From: CAYGZQ01 sp964354375 [NCBI: uncultured Planctomycetota bacterium]
Lineage (GTDB): Bacteria > JAJVIF01 > JAPKYR01
Assembly: GCA_964354375.1 (NCBI GenBank)
Contig: CAYGZQ010000025.1
Location: 1-51,729, forward strand
Length of the DNA stretch: 51,729 nucleotides
Direction: 5' to 3'
Shown here: in pieces, positions 10,147 through 18,233 of the stretch
Numbering within the stretch: the stretch's first letter is position 1
Layout: every line of letters starts with the position of its first letter
Made by a program: the position numbers and the translations under genes
The notes under the pieces: model-generated
The model's input: only the letters and a program-made list of their open reading frames with translations
Database searches by the model: none
What the model was told of the DNA's origin: nothing

Positions 10147-10287
10147 TCCGGTTACCTCCGGAAACTTCCAACTTATGTGATGCCGGCGGCTCCCGCATAA
10201 ATAATGAATCTGCCGACGCGCCGCTAAGGCATTCAGGCGCCGGAACATCTCACCCATCCCCCTTTTTGGGGGTTCTTTACGTATAAC

Positions 10288-10315
10288 ATGATATCACTGG
10301 AATCGACCAGTTCAA
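10288..10315 (-). promoter_or_regulatory. Sigma70-like promoter for paralogue 4
   Basis: On the minus strand TTGAAC (-35) is separated by 16 bp from TATCAT (-10, five of six consensus bases). Predicted transcription start is near 10281, giving an approximately 135-nt leader before ATG 10146. Confidence 0.5.
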
Positions 10316-10359
10316 AACGCGTGATTCACCCGTGTTTCGTCCAGTTTGACCCGGCTGCG

Positions 10360-10388
10360 AAAAAAGGCCCGCCTATTTCACGCGGGCC
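10360..10388 (-). terminator. Intrinsic terminator after paralogue 5
   Basis: On the minus strand GGCCCGC, a nine-base loop and GCGGGCC form a GC stem followed directly by a run of six or more T. It begins about 28 bp past the stop codon of the beta-helix lipoprotein at 10417. Confidence 0.85.
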
Positions 10389-10416
10389 GTCTTGAGCATT
10401 CAATGAGTCGGGCGTA

Positions 10417-13116
10417 CTACCAGTCTCCGCCGGGACCGCCGTACGCGCCCATGTCCGACTGCGACCCGTCCGGATCATCTATCGACGGATCTCCGGTGTT
10501 TATACACGGCGACCCGCTCGCAAGATGGAAATCGGTGCCCGGATTAACGTACTGCGGATTCGCGCTGATGCATCCCATGCCCGGGCTGACGTTGTTGTAG
10601 TTGGCTGTCTGGCAGTCATAGACATCGCAGTATTCGAAGCTGTAGGTTGAGCTGCTCTGGTACACGCCGTACGCCGTCTGGTAGTAGCCGCCCGTCCCGC
10701 CTTCGCCCTTGTGGACATGCGAGATGATCAGATTCCTCGCGTCCAGGTTCGTGCAGTTTGTGAAATACAACCCGTACGCTATGCCGTAGTAGTAGGTCTT
10801 GTCGACATCATAGATGACGTTGTTCACGAGCTCGACTTCGGCGGAGTCCGCGACCCTGATGCCGTATACCTCATGGTAGTTACCGCCGGTCACGTCGTGC
10901 ACGATGGTGTTCTTAACCACGACTCCATCCGAGCTGTTGATAAGAATTCCGTGCGGATAGCAGTAGCCTCCGCCCAGGCCGATGATATCGCTCGAGAAGA
11001 CGTGGTGCACAACAGTGTGCTCGATCACGACTGTGTCGCTGCCCACGGCGTCGCAGTATTCGACCAGGATTCCGTAGAAGGTGGAGTAGCCGTAATCCGT
11101 CGCGTTGTTGACGTCGTACACCTCGCAGCCGTCGATGTGCGCATGAGATCCGCCCTGCAGCCATATCGGCCTCGCGTCGCTGTAGTAGCAGTTGACAACC
11201 CGGCAGTTCAGGATTTTCGGCGACGTGCCTGTGCAGACGATGCCGCATCTGACCGCATCGATCCTGAAGCCGTCGATCGTGGCGTTGTCGGCCCCGGTCA
11301 CGCACGACGCGGTTGAACTGATCAGGATCGTAGCCTCATCGCCGCCGTCCGTATCGTCCCAGTTCACCGATTTCAGCACCACTCCGGATTTCAGTGTCAC
11401 CGGACCGGCGTATGTCGATCCCGAGTCATCCACCCACACCTCCCAGCCCGATGTCGCAGCCGTCATGCCCCCCGGGATCGTTCTGAAGGGGTGCGCCATG
11501 GTTCCGTCTTCAGTACCGCTCGTATTCGAGTCATCGACATAGATGATGTTCGCTTCCAGCACTTCGAATCCCTCTTCCAGCGAGCCCTCCTGAAGATCCG
11601 GATTAATTACGACCACATCGTACAGTCCAAGAGGTGCGCCTGCGAGATCCAGATCGCCCGTCACTTCGTTCTCGCTCACCCAGTTTTCGCCCGACCCCTC
11701 GACGACAAATGTCCCGCTCGACTGTCTCAACTCCACCTGGCAGCCGTTTTCGAAATAGTCCCCGCTCACCGTGGCCGATACGATTGAGTCTGCATGGCCC
11801 TCTTCAGGATCGATCGCCGTCACCTCGGGCGCGGACTGAAGCTGCGTGTCGGATATCACCACCGTCGTCCTCAGGTAACCGGCGAGCGGCGAATCCGGCC
11901 ATGTCCAGGGCGATGTGTCTATGTCGAGGTTCGGCTCGTACGTGTTCGGGCCGGCGCTTTCTGCGATGATCCAGACCTCGTTGGGTCCGCTTTTTGTTAA
12001 CGAAAGATCGCTGATCTCGACGTGGAAGACGCTCGATGCCGGACCGCCGTCCAGTATCGTCGCGCTCGCGAGGAGGTCCAGCGGCGACGCGAGCACTTCT
12101 CCCTCAAGCCACAGTCCGGCAAGCTCGTCGGGAACCTTCGAGGCGCCCGACATGGCCTGCCAGTCGTAGACCTCGACATCCAGCGCGAGCGTCCCGCCCT
12201 TGTTTATGTCGTCAACGTACCAGGCCGTGCTGCCGGCATCTTCCAGAGTCATCAGGAAGGCCTCCGCGCAATTGGCATCCCATGGAAAGGCCTCCGGGGG
12301 ATAATCCGGCGCGTACGATTCGTCCGGCTTAGCCCAGCTTGCGTCGACCGCATAGTTGAAATCGAAAACAATCTTGCCGCCGCTCATCCTGAACTGGATC
12401 GCGTACCGGCGCGTGTTCGCGGCCGTCGACGTGAACTGCCCGCGGGTCGCAGGATCGACCGATTTCACTGCGTCATTGAGATCGAGACCGTCCGCGAAGT
12501 ACTTGTACCCGTTCACAGTTCCGGACGGCTTGTTCGGGGGCGCGAGCTTTCCGCGCGTCGGCCCGAATATCGTGTTCTGAGGCGCGAATTCCTGCCAGTT
12601 CCACCATCGCGTGTACCCGTCCGCGTTCACAAGCATCGTGTCACCGTCGCCCGCATAGACCGCGGTGCTGTCGTGACTCAGGTTCCCCGACCCGTCCGAC
12701 ATCAGGATTCCTCTCACGTCGAAACCGTTATAGAAATCCAATCCGGGAAACGGATGCCTCAGGGTCACGTCCACGACGAAATATCCGGTCGCGGGTGTGC
12801 TGGACGGGTCCACCTTCAGGCTGATCATGTAGATTTTGCTGAACGGGGGCTGCATGAACTGCGTCACGTTCGCGGTGAACATCGGACCTCGGAGCGGAAC
12901 CACCTCCGCCTCAAGCGTCTCGGCGTTGATCGTGATGTCGTACACTCCCCACAGCACTCGACCGGCGGCGCCGTCGCCCGGGGAACTGAGACACGCTGCG
13001 GTGTCTGCGCCCGACCCGCCTGATGGGACCACAGGCGTTCCACCGCCGCATCCAGCTACAGATAACGCAAGCACCACAGCGCTGATGATCGTGAACAGAG
13101 TGATTTGCCGGAGCAT
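10417..13116 (-). CDS. Large modular lipoprotein, paralogue 5, right-handed beta-helix C-terminal half
   Basis: 899 residues. ATG at 13116 has GGGAGGT four to five bases upstream and starts the signal peptide (MLRQITLFTIISAVVLALSV, lipobox V-A-G-C). The open frame 13 codons upstream is not needed. Shared module: VLWGVYDITIN, VTQFMQPPFSKIYM, LRHPFPGLDFYNGFDVRGI, NADGYTRWWNWQEF, YAVDASWAKPDESYAPDYP. IPT/TIG-like unit (IDPEEGHADSIV, GDYFENGCQVEL), then YDVVVINPDLQEGSL and E-G-F-E-V. The head opens with IYVDDSNTSGTEDGT and HPFRTIPGGM, the usual entry of DUF1565/pectate-lyase-like beta-helices. Stacked rungs follow (DNATIDGFRIDAVRCGIVC, SPKILNCRVVNCYY, GVVVKNTIVHDV, AEVELVNNVIYDV). It ends with FHLASGSPCINTGDP and DMGAYGGP, a common C-cap of such solenoids. 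No lyase catalytic set is evident, so a binding role is more likely. An intrinsic terminator follows. Confidence 0.9.
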   Translation of the reverse strand: MLRQITLFTIISAVVLALSVAGCGGGTPVVPSGGSGADTAACLSSPGDGAAGRVLWGVYDITINAETLEAEVVPLRGPMFTANVTQFMQPPFSKIYMISLKVDPSSTPATGYFVVDVTLRHPFPGLDFYNGFDVRGILMSDGSGNLSHDSTAVYAGDGDTMLVNADGYTRWWNWQEFAPQNTIFGPTRGKLAPPNKPSGTVNGYKYFADGLDLNDAVKSVDPATRGQFTSTAANTRRYAIQFRMSGGKIVFDFNYAVDASWAKPDESYAPDYPPEAFPWDANCAEAFLMTLEDAGSTAWYVDDINKGGTLALDVEVYDWQAMSGASKVPDELAGLWLEGEVLASPLDLLASATILDGGPASSVFHVEISDLSLTKSGPNEVWIIAESAGPNTYEPNLDIDTSPWTWPDSPLAGYLRTTVVISDTQLQSAPEVTAIDPEEGHADSIVSATVSGDYFENGCQVELRQSSGTFVVEGSGENWVSENEVTGDLDLAGAPLGLYDVVVINPDLQEGSLEEGFEVLEANIIYVDDSNTSGTEDGTMAHPFRTIPGGMTAATSGWEVWVDDSGSTYAGPVTLKSGVVLKSVNWDDTDGGDEATILISSTASCVTGADNATIDGFRIDAVRCGIVCTGTSPKILNCRVVNCYYSDARPIWLQGGSHAHIDGCEVYDVNNATDYGYSTFYGILVEYCDAVGSDTVVIEHTVVHHVFSSDIIGLGGGYCYPHGILINSSDGVVVKNTIVHDVTGGNYHEVYGIRVADSAEVELVNNVIYDVDKTYYYGIAYGLYFTNCTNLDARNLIISHVHKGEGGTGGYYQTAYGVYQSSSTYSFEYCDVYDCQTANYNNVSPGMGCISANPQYVNPGTDFHLASGSPCINTGDPSIDDPDGSQSDMGAYGGPGGDW

Positions 13117-13192
13117 GATGACCTCCCTGAGTTGACCGAATCTAATCCACTGCAAGCCCCACCAGCCCGCACCTTATTCTGATGCGATTTCC

Positions 13193-13198
13193 ATTATA
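13193..13198 (-). promoter_or_regulatory. Perfect -10 box upstream of paralogue 5
   Basis: TATAAT on the minus strand, about 77 bp before ATG 13116. No good -35 hexamer lies at 16-18 bp spacing. It is divergent from the promoter at 13245-13273. Confidence 0.4.
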
Positions 13199-13244
13199 CA
13201 AATTGCGGGGCAAAACAGAAAGGGGCTGCGCCCGCACACGCGCT

Positions 13245-13273
13245 TTGCCTCGCTGTTGTTACCCCGCTATAAT
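13245..13273 (+). promoter_or_regulatory. Promoter giving a near-leaderless transcript for the MlaF-like gene
   Basis: TTGCCT (-35), exactly 17 bp, then TATAAT (-10). The predicted start near 13280 is only about six bases before ATG 13286, and no Shine-Dalgarno sequence is present there. Confidence 0.6.
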
Positions 13274-13285
13274 TGATCCGCCTGA

Positions 13286-14086
13286 ATGACTGACATCACG
13301 CCGGATACGGATTTCGACGTTCCCGCCATCGAGCTGGAAAATATTGTCGCGGGGTACGGCGACAAGGTCGTTCTGGAGGGCATCAGTCTCGCCGTACGGA
13401 CCGGCGAGATCTTCACCATCATCGGACTCTCCGGCAGCGGCAAGTCGACGCTCCTCAAGCTGGTGATCGGGTTTCTGAAGCCCATGTCCGGACGCGTGTA
13501 CATCGACGGGGAGGACATAACCGACTACTCCGATCATCAGATGCGCCGGGTGCGGATGAAGATGGGTATGGTGTTCCAGCATGCGGCGCTGTTTGACAGC
13601 CTCAATGTCTACGAAAACGTCGCGTTCCCCATCGTTTACAGGGGCGGGCCCGCGAGAAAGCAGGTCCGGGAGATCGTCTCAGAGAAGCTCGCGGACGTGG
13701 ACATGGGGGGCACCGAGAGGCTGATGCCGAGCGAGCTGTCGGGCGGTATGCAGAAACGTGTCGGACTCGCAAGGGCGCTGGCCGAGGACCCGTCCATCAT
13801 CCTGTACGACGAGCCGACGACCGGCCTCGACCCCGTGATCACAAACCACATCAACCAGTTGATCCTCAGAACGCGAAATCGGTACGGCGCTACGAGTCTC
13901 GTCATAAGTCACGACATGGAGAGCGTCTTCCGCGTCTCCGACCGCGTCGCTCTGCTTGTCGACGGCCGCATCATCTTTGTCGGAACTCCCGACGAGGTTA
14001 AGGCTTCCACGCTCCCCGAGGTCCGCGCCTTTATCCAGGGTGAGGAGCTCAATCCTGCATCTCATCACCATGAGAGCAATGTGTGA
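13286..14086 (+). CDS. ABC transporter ATP-binding protein, MlaF/Mkl type
   Basis: 266 residues, the usual length for MlaF-family ATPases. Seen: Walker A GLSGSGKST at residues 47-55, Q-loop in MVFQHAALFDSLNV, signature LSGGMQKR, Walker B IILYDEPTTGLDP and the switch histidine in LVISHDMESVF. The combination with QHAALFDSL and a post-Walker GLDP is typical of the phospholipid/retrograde lipid transport ATPases (MlaF, Mce-associated Mkl). These normally pair with an MlaE permease and an MlaD/MCE substrate-binding protein; neither is in the window, so partners must be encoded elsewhere. The next gene, a lipoprotein, begins 10 bp after the stop and is presumably co-transcribed. It might be a periplasmic component, but it is not MlaD-like. 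Expressed from the promoter ending at 13273, probably with almost no leader. Confidence 0.9.
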   Translation: MTDITPDTDFDVPAIELENIVAGYGDKVVLEGISLAVRTGEIFTIIGLSGSGKSTLLKLVIGFLKPMSGRVYIDGEDITDYSDHQMRRVRMKMGMVFQHAALFDSLNVYENVAFPIVYRGGPARKQVREIVSEKLADVDMGGTERLMPSELSGGMQKRVGLARALAEDPSIILYDEPTTGLDPVITNHINQLILRTRNRYGATSLVISHDMESVFRVSDRVALLVDGRIIFVGTPDEVKASTLPEVRAFIQGEELNPASHHHESNV

Positions 14087-14096
14087 GGTCCCGATC

Positions 14097-15362
14097 ATGA
14101 GATTCAAGATTCATCCTCTCGGACTTTTCCTGCTTGCCTCGATCCTGTCGATTCTGTTCCTCGGCTGCGGCGGCCGGAAGGCGCAAAAGATCAGCCTGAC
14201 CGTGCTCCAGACCCCCCCTGCGTCGGTCTGGGTCATCACGTCCGACGAAACCACCCACATTTTCCAGTTGCCGAAGGTCGATTCCATCCTCAGCCTGCCT
14301 GCGACCGAACTGCTTTCGTACTGGTCGAACGGGATCCTGAAGAAATCCGAGGGCAAGGTCGAATGGCTGGAGCTGGACGAGGCAACGGGAACATACAAAT
14401 CGGTTCCCAACGACCTCACTTCGTGGATCATGCCCATCGCGGTCGATCCCGTTGAGAGAATCATCTACGCGCTCGGTCACACGGTTCCGCCGATGAGGCA
14501 GCTCGAGATGCATTACCTCGACGGTCGCCCGTCCACTCAGGCGGGACAGCTCACAGCCGATGAGATCGAAACGCTCAGTCCTCTGCCCACCAACGGATGG
14601 CCGGTTTTCTACGTTGATCGCAAAGCTTCGCCGGAGGCCGTGAATATCGACAACTCTCCGACAAGGAAACTCCGAGTCTACGGGGGCACCAACATCGGCG
14701 GCGAATTCCCCAATGTCCTCGGGGTGTTCTTCCTTCCGGATAACGTGGTCCTCAATCGCGAAGACGAGGGCTGGTTCCTTTGCGAAATCCACGGTGCCAC
14801 TGTGTATCAGCGCACGATGAGCGTCGATCAGATCCCTGGCAAGCTCCGACCGCTCACAAGGATCGGCGATATCGTTCTGATCGCGTCCGATGAGGTCGAG
14901 GGCGGCGACCCGGCCGAAGCTACCGAGACCGAGAAGGACAAACCCGCGGACGAGAAGGTCAAGTCCTGCACACTGTATTCGTACGGGGCGTATACGAGAG
15001 ATGTCGTCGAGGTGTGGAAGGCGACGCTTTCCAACGGTCGCCCGGCCATAATTCTCTCGATCGCGGCGGCGGGCTTGAACGATTACTACATGGTCCTGGG
15101 ATCCCTGCCGGATCAGAAGAAGCTCACCGTCGTGCACTACCTGAACGGCCAGACAACCGATGTCGCGACTGTGACCCTTAGGAAGCCTGTCGAATCCACC
15201 TCGATTTTCCTTCTCAACCCTCCGGAAACAGAGGGCTTTGAGACCGCAGAACCTTCCGCGGGTCCGACCGAGGAAGCGGTCACACCATCAGGAAGCGAAA
15301 CAGAGGAAGCAGTGACGGGTTCCACTGGCGAGACAGACGAACCTGTAGCCCCAACCGAATGA
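14097..15362 (+). CDS. Lipoprotein of unknown function following the MlaF-like ATPase
   Basis: 421 residues. ATG at 14097 has GAGGT seven bases upstream and gives a clean lipoprotein signal (MRFKIHPLGLFLLASILSI, lipobox F-L-G-C). An upstream in-frame extension overlaps the ATPase and is not needed. The body is strand-rich with phrases like VWVITSDETTHIFQL, ERIIYALGHTV, GWFLCEIHGATVY and DYYMVLGSLPDQKKL, suggesting a beta-propeller-like fold; I cannot assign a family. The last ~45 residues are a low-complexity Glu/Thr/Ser/Pro tail with repeated TEEAV units, probably a flexible linker or surface stalk. The 10-bp spacing to the ATPase argues for one operon. No membrane segment apart from the signal. 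Confidence 0.8.
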   Translation: MRFKIHPLGLFLLASILSILFLGCGGRKAQKISLTVLQTPPASVWVITSDETTHIFQLPKVDSILSLPATELLSYWSNGILKKSEGKVEWLELDEATGTYKSVPNDLTSWIMPIAVDPVERIIYALGHTVPPMRQLEMHYLDGRPSTQAGQLTADEIETLSPLPTNGWPVFYVDRKASPEAVNIDNSPTRKLRVYGGTNIGGEFPNVLGVFFLPDNVVLNREDEGWFLCEIHGATVYQRTMSVDQIPGKLRPLTRIGDIVLIASDEVEGGDPAEATETEKDKPADEKVKSCTLYSYGAYTRDVVEVWKATLSNGRPAIILSIAAAGLNDYYMVLGSLPDQKKLTVVHYLNGQTTDVATVTLRKPVESTSIFLLNPPETEGFETAEPSAGPTEEAVTPSGSETEEAVTGSTGETDEPVAPTE

Positions 15363-15437
15363 ATCAAAGTCGGCGCTCTTCAGACAGCATTGCTTTCAGA
15401 AATCGGGCCGGAACTCTAGTGTGGTGCGTGGCAAGTA

Positions 15438-15570
15438 AAGGGGGACGCCCCCCCTGCAGTCCCCCCCGCCGCGGCGGGTGGGACGGTATCTTCCCGAACC
15501 GCATCAGTACTCACCCCGCAGAGGAAGCCGTCCCCCCCTTTGTGGGGGACTACAGGGGGGGGTGTCACCC
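15438..15570. repeat. G-rich palindromic dispersed repeat, copy B
   Basis: About 133 bp bounded by imperfect inverted repeats: GGGGGACGCCCCCCC near 15438 against CCCCCTTTGTGGGGGACT and a G-run near 15570. The right half, read on the minus strand, repeats the CCCCCCTGTAGTCCCCC core of copy A. It separates the convergent genes ending at 15362 and 15602, so it may act as a bidirectional terminator. Confidence 0.7.
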
Positions 15571-15601
15571 TTTCCTTTCATTCGCGACTCTAGTCCCCCT
15601 G

Positions 15602-16702
15602 CTACGGCCAATATGATGGCCCCCAGACGAACATTCCAGTCTTGTCGATATACCCGCGCTTCTCCCCAATCCTGACGAGCGCGAGGCCGTCGGAGAAGTC
15701 CCAGGCAGCATCAAACTGCGCCTTAATTGCGTAATCCCCACTCTTATCGATATAGCCCCACTTGCTCCTCGTCTCGACGCGCGCGAGACCCTCGGAGAAG
15801 TCACGGGCGAAATCATACTGCGGGTTGATGACAGTCTTCCCCGTCTCGTCGACAAAGCCGTACTTGCCTGTCTCCCAGCCCCCAAACACGACGGCCGCGA
15901 GACCGTCGGAGAAGGGCCAGGCACCACCGAGCTGCGGGTCGACAACAAACTCACCTGCTTTGTCGATATAGCCCCACGTGCCCGACCAGGGATCCCCGGT
16001 CCTGACAGGCGCCAGGCCTTCGGAGAAGTGCTGGGCGAAGTCAAACTGGGGCTGGATAACAATGCTCCCTGTCTTGTCGATATAGCCGTACTTCCCGGTC
16101 TGCCAGTCCCCAATCTTGACGCTCGCGAGACCCTCGGAGAAGGGCCATGCCAAATCAAACTGCGGGTTGATGACATACTTCCCCGTCTTGTCGATATAGC
16201 CGTACTTGCCTGTCTCCCTGTCCCCAATCTTGACACTCGCGAGACCCTCGGAGAAGTCCCATGCACTTTCAAACTGCGGGTTGATGACAAACTCCCCTGT
16301 CTTGTCGATATAGCCCCACTTGTCCTCAATCTCCACCAGCGCGAGACCCTCGGAGAAGGGCCAAGCCTCATCAAACTGCGGGTTGATGACATACTTCCCC
16401 GTCTTGTCAATATGGCCCCATTTTCCTGTCCACCGGTTCCCGGTCCCTGCAGGCGCGAGACCTTCGGAGAAGTCCGATGCCAAATCAAACCGTGGGTTGA
16501 TCACAACGTTTCCCGTCCCGTCGATATAGCCCCACTTGCCCCCCTCGAAGATGAGAAACAGCGCCTCTTCAGCGACCGACGTATTGCCTCCCTCTTGTGA
16601 CCCGCTCGATGCCGGCGCCCTCCGCATGCCGGTGCACCCGAAAAGCAACCCCGCTGCAACGACTGCAATTATGATTCCTGCCGGCAACCCTGCTATTCGC
16701 AT
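15602..16702 (-). CDS. WG-repeat lipoprotein
   Basis: 366 residues. ATG at 16702 with GGAGGA eight bases upstream. Signal peptide MRIAGLPAGIIIAVVAAGLL with lipobox F-G-C. After a ~30-residue linker it consists of eight full WG (KWG) repeats of about 34-38 residues and one partial, each reading KWGYIDKTG, then VINPQFD, then FSEGLA. The repeats are nearly identical at protein and DNA level (the FSEGLA codons recur almost verbatim), which points to recent expansion by slippage or recombination. WG-repeat proteins are widespread and usually of unknown role; several are surface or envelope proteins. Gene stands alone on this strand, with hicA 112 bp upstream. Function unknown; a surface binding role is inferred. 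Confidence 0.88.
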   Translation of the reverse strand: MRIAGLPAGIIIAVVAAGLLFGCTGMRRAPASSGSQEGGNTSVAEEALFLIFEGGKWGYIDGTGNVVINPRFDLASDFSEGLAPAGTGNRWTGKWGHIDKTGKYVINPQFDEAWPFSEGLALVEIEDKWGYIDKTGEFVINPQFESAWDFSEGLASVKIGDRETGKYGYIDKTGKYVINPQFDLAWPFSEGLASVKIGDWQTGKYGYIDKTGSIVIQPQFDFAQHFSEGLAPVRTGDPWSGTWGYIDKAGEFVVDPQLGGAWPFSDGLAAVVFGGWETGKYGFVDETGKTVINPQYDFARDFSEGLARVETRSKWGYIDKSGDYAIKAQFDAAWDFSDGLALVRIGEKRGYIDKTGMFVWGPSYWP

Positions 16703-16814
16703 TGCGCTGATCCTCCTTCTTCCAGGCCGCGAGACCTCTTGAACGGGAGCAATACAACTATGGACCCGCTTGTGTAGTGCACCGGCCCCTGCGGACTGCC
16801 TGCGTGCAGAACGA

Positions 16815-17024
16815 TTATCCCAGGTCGCTCTCTTTCAAGCCCGCCATCGATAAGAGATGTTTTGCGAGACCTATCCTGAGCGGCTTGCTGCCGTGCATGG
16901 GCACTGAGATTCGGACCACACTGCCTTCCTTGCCGTAGATATGATGGCTGCCGCTGATCCTCAGAAGCTCCCAGCCGTTGCGCTCCAGAGCTTTGGCGAG
17001 CTTTTTCCCTGTCACGGGTTTCAT
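16815..17024 (-). CDS. hicA: HicA-family mRNA interferase toxin
   Basis: 69 residues, typical of HicA. Seen: KLAKALERNGWELLRISGSHHIY, which fits the HicA dsRBD-like fold with the catalytic histidine in G-S-H-H, followed by VRISVPMHGSKPLRIGLAKHLL and a C-terminal AGL helix. HicA toxins cleave mRNA and are neutralised by HicB. The ATG at 17024 overlaps the hicB stop by four bases (ATGA), so translation is probably coupled. Order is antitoxin first, toxin second, the order seen in part of this family. Confidence 0.9.
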   Translation of the reverse strand: MKPVTGKKLAKALERNGWELLRISGSHHIYGKEGSVVRISVPMHGSKPLRIGLAKHLLSMAGLKESDLG

Positions 17025-17224
17025 ACTGTGATCTCGATGATCCTGTCTTTCTGGGAGGCGTCGGGTTGCTCAATGTCGACCGACAGGCAGCCCTCGACCG
17101 CTTCATAGAGATTCTGCAGCAATTCCTCGAAAGTGTCTCCCTGCGTGGCGCAGCCCGGGATAGCCGGTACCTCCGCCCAGTATCCGCCTTCTTCGGCTTC
17201 GTGCACAATGACTTTCACTTTCAT
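17021..17224 (-). CDS. hicB: HicB-family antitoxin
   Basis: 67 residues from ATG 17224; the frame is open 22 codons upstream, but that part covers the promoter. Seen: VIVHEAEEGGYWAEVPAIPGCATQGDTFEELLQNLYEAVEGCL, the RNase-H-like HicB fold with the GYWAEVP and PGC-x-TxGxT signature. The visible C-terminus (QKDRIIEITV) is short and has no separate helix-turn-helix or ribbon-helix-helix domain, so DNA autoregulation by this protein alone is uncertain. Transcribed together with hicA from a strong-looking promoter at 17259-17287. Confidence 0.88.
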   Translation of the reverse strand: MKVKVIVHEAEEGGYWAEVPAIPGCATQGDTFEELLQNLYEAVEGCLSVDIEQPDASQKDRIIEITV

Positions 17225-17258
17225 GGCCGCCTCGCAACGATTGAATGATCCTGAAGTC

Positions 17259-17287
17259 AATATACCGCGGCGTCGTTTGGATGGCAA
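17259..17287 (-). promoter_or_regulatory. hicBA promoter
   Basis: Minus strand: TTGCCA (-35, five of six), 17-bp spacer, TATATT (-10, five of six). Start near 17252, about 28 nt before hicB. Confidence 0.7.
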
Positions 17288-17319
17288 CACGTGCCGGCTC
17301 GCGGCGGCAGCAGGCGCAC

Positions 17320-17347
17320 AAAAAAATCGAGGCCCTCTAAAGGCCTC
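17320..17347 (-). terminator. Intrinsic terminator after the STAS pair
   Basis: Minus strand: GAGGCC, seven-base loop, GGCCTC, then GA and seven T. It begins about 36 bp past the stop at 17383 and insulates hicBA from the STAS operon. Confidence 0.85.
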
Positions 17348-17382
17348 ACTCGAAATCCGATTTCAGCGGACTGAAAATGTCC

Positions 17383-17733
17383 CTACACGATCTCGACTTG
17401 CTCGAAGCTCTCGACGCCTTCATGTAGCGTATCGTACTTCCTGAACACGTGGTGCAGCCCGATCTGGCGGAATATCTCCCTGATCCTCTCGTTGAGACCG
17501 GCGAGACGGATGTCGCCGCCCTTCTTCCTGGCGGCCTGCAGGAGCGACAGAAGCGCGCTCACGCCGGAGGAGTCCACGTACGCGACCGACCTGAAATCCA
17601 GAAGAAGGTCGCACGATCCGCTCTCGATCCGATGCATCAGGAACTCCCGGAACTTCTCGCTTTCGGGTATTGCGACATCCCCCTCGATCGTAACGACAGT
17701 CACCTTACGATCCTGTTCGCAGAAGACGTTCAT
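17383..17733 (-). CDS. STAS-domain protein, anti-sigma factor antagonist-like (second of pair)
   Basis: 116 residues, one STAS domain. Seen: CEQDRKVTVVTIEGDVAIPES, then LLLDFRSVAYVDSSGVSALL, with the phospho-acceptor region D-S-S-G, and RIREIFRQIGLHHVF. SpoIIAA/RsbV-type proteins bind an anti-sigma kinase when this serine is unphosphorylated. The ATG at 17733 overlaps the stop of the upstream STAS gene by one base (TGATG), so the two are translationally coupled. No cognate kinase, phosphatase or sigma factor lies in the window. Followed by a clear terminator. Confidence 0.85.
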   Translation of the reverse strand: MNVFCEQDRKVTVVTIEGDVAIPESEKFREFLMHRIESGSCDLLLDFRSVAYVDSSGVSALLSLLQAARKKGGDIRLAGLNERIREIFRQIGLHHVFRKYDTLHEGVESFEQVEIV

Positions 17734-18104
17734 CACTGCGCCTCCGAAACCCTGCGGCCCTTGAGCCCTTCCAGAGCAGCCTCCACATTGGGAAAAATGT
17801 CGAACACGTGATGCAGTCTCGTCAGCTCGACCACCATCTTCACCTGCGCGGTCAATCCGGTGAGACATACGTTCCCGTTGTTCTCTTTCGCCGTCTTCAG
17901 CGCGCTCACGAGAGTGCCCAGCCCGGCGGAATCGATATACCCCACGTTTTCCAGGTTGATTATTACGCTCTTCTCGCCTTCGAGAATGGCGGCCCTGATC
18001 TCTTCCTTTGCAGGGCCGGCGCTCCGCGTATCGAAATCCCCGTTGATATCGAATATCAACGAACCCTCGCTCTTGCGCCGATCCATTTTCATTGCTGTTT
18101 CCAT
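17733..18104 (-). CDS. STAS-domain protein, anti-sigma factor antagonist-like (first of pair)
   Basis: About 123 residues from ATG 18104; a TTG six codons upstream and an ATG four codons downstream are alternatives, and no start has a strong ribosome site. Seen: GSLIFDINGDFDTRSAGPAKEEI, IINLENVGYIDSAGLGTLVSAL (phospho-acceptor D-S-A-G) and VELTRLHHVFDIF. It shares the LHHVF end with its neighbour, so the pair looks like an old duplication. The two may act as a heterotypic switch on one anti-sigma factor or on different ones; this is inference. Confidence 0.83.
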   Translation of the reverse strand: METAMKMDRRKSEGSLIFDINGDFDTRSAGPAKEEIRAAILEGEKSVIINLENVGYIDSAGLGTLVSALKTAKENNGNVCLTGLTAQVKMVVELTRLHHVFDIFPNVEAALEGLKGRRVSEAQ

Positions 18105-18196
18105 CCGAACACCCGGAGTCAACTGTTTTTACCGCGTTTTCACTCCACTACTAATATCGTTCCATCGCGCTTCGGATTCACCATGAACCGGCTCGA

Positions 18197-18225
18197 TTGA
18201 ACCGTTTCGTTGCCCCTGCTACCAT
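18197..18225 (+). promoter_or_regulatory. Promoter for hyuAB, near-leaderless
   Basis: TTGAAC, exactly 17 bp, TACCAT. The expected start (~18232) almost coincides with ATG 18234, which lacks a Shine-Dalgarno sequence. Confidence 0.45.
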
Positions 18226-18233
18226 CTCGGATT

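Noticed and set aside
15438-16500. Possible CRISPR-like regular repetition
   Set aside because: The periodicity at 15602-16500 is the coding WG repeat array, and the G-rich parts are palindromic elements; no equal repeats with unique spacers exist.
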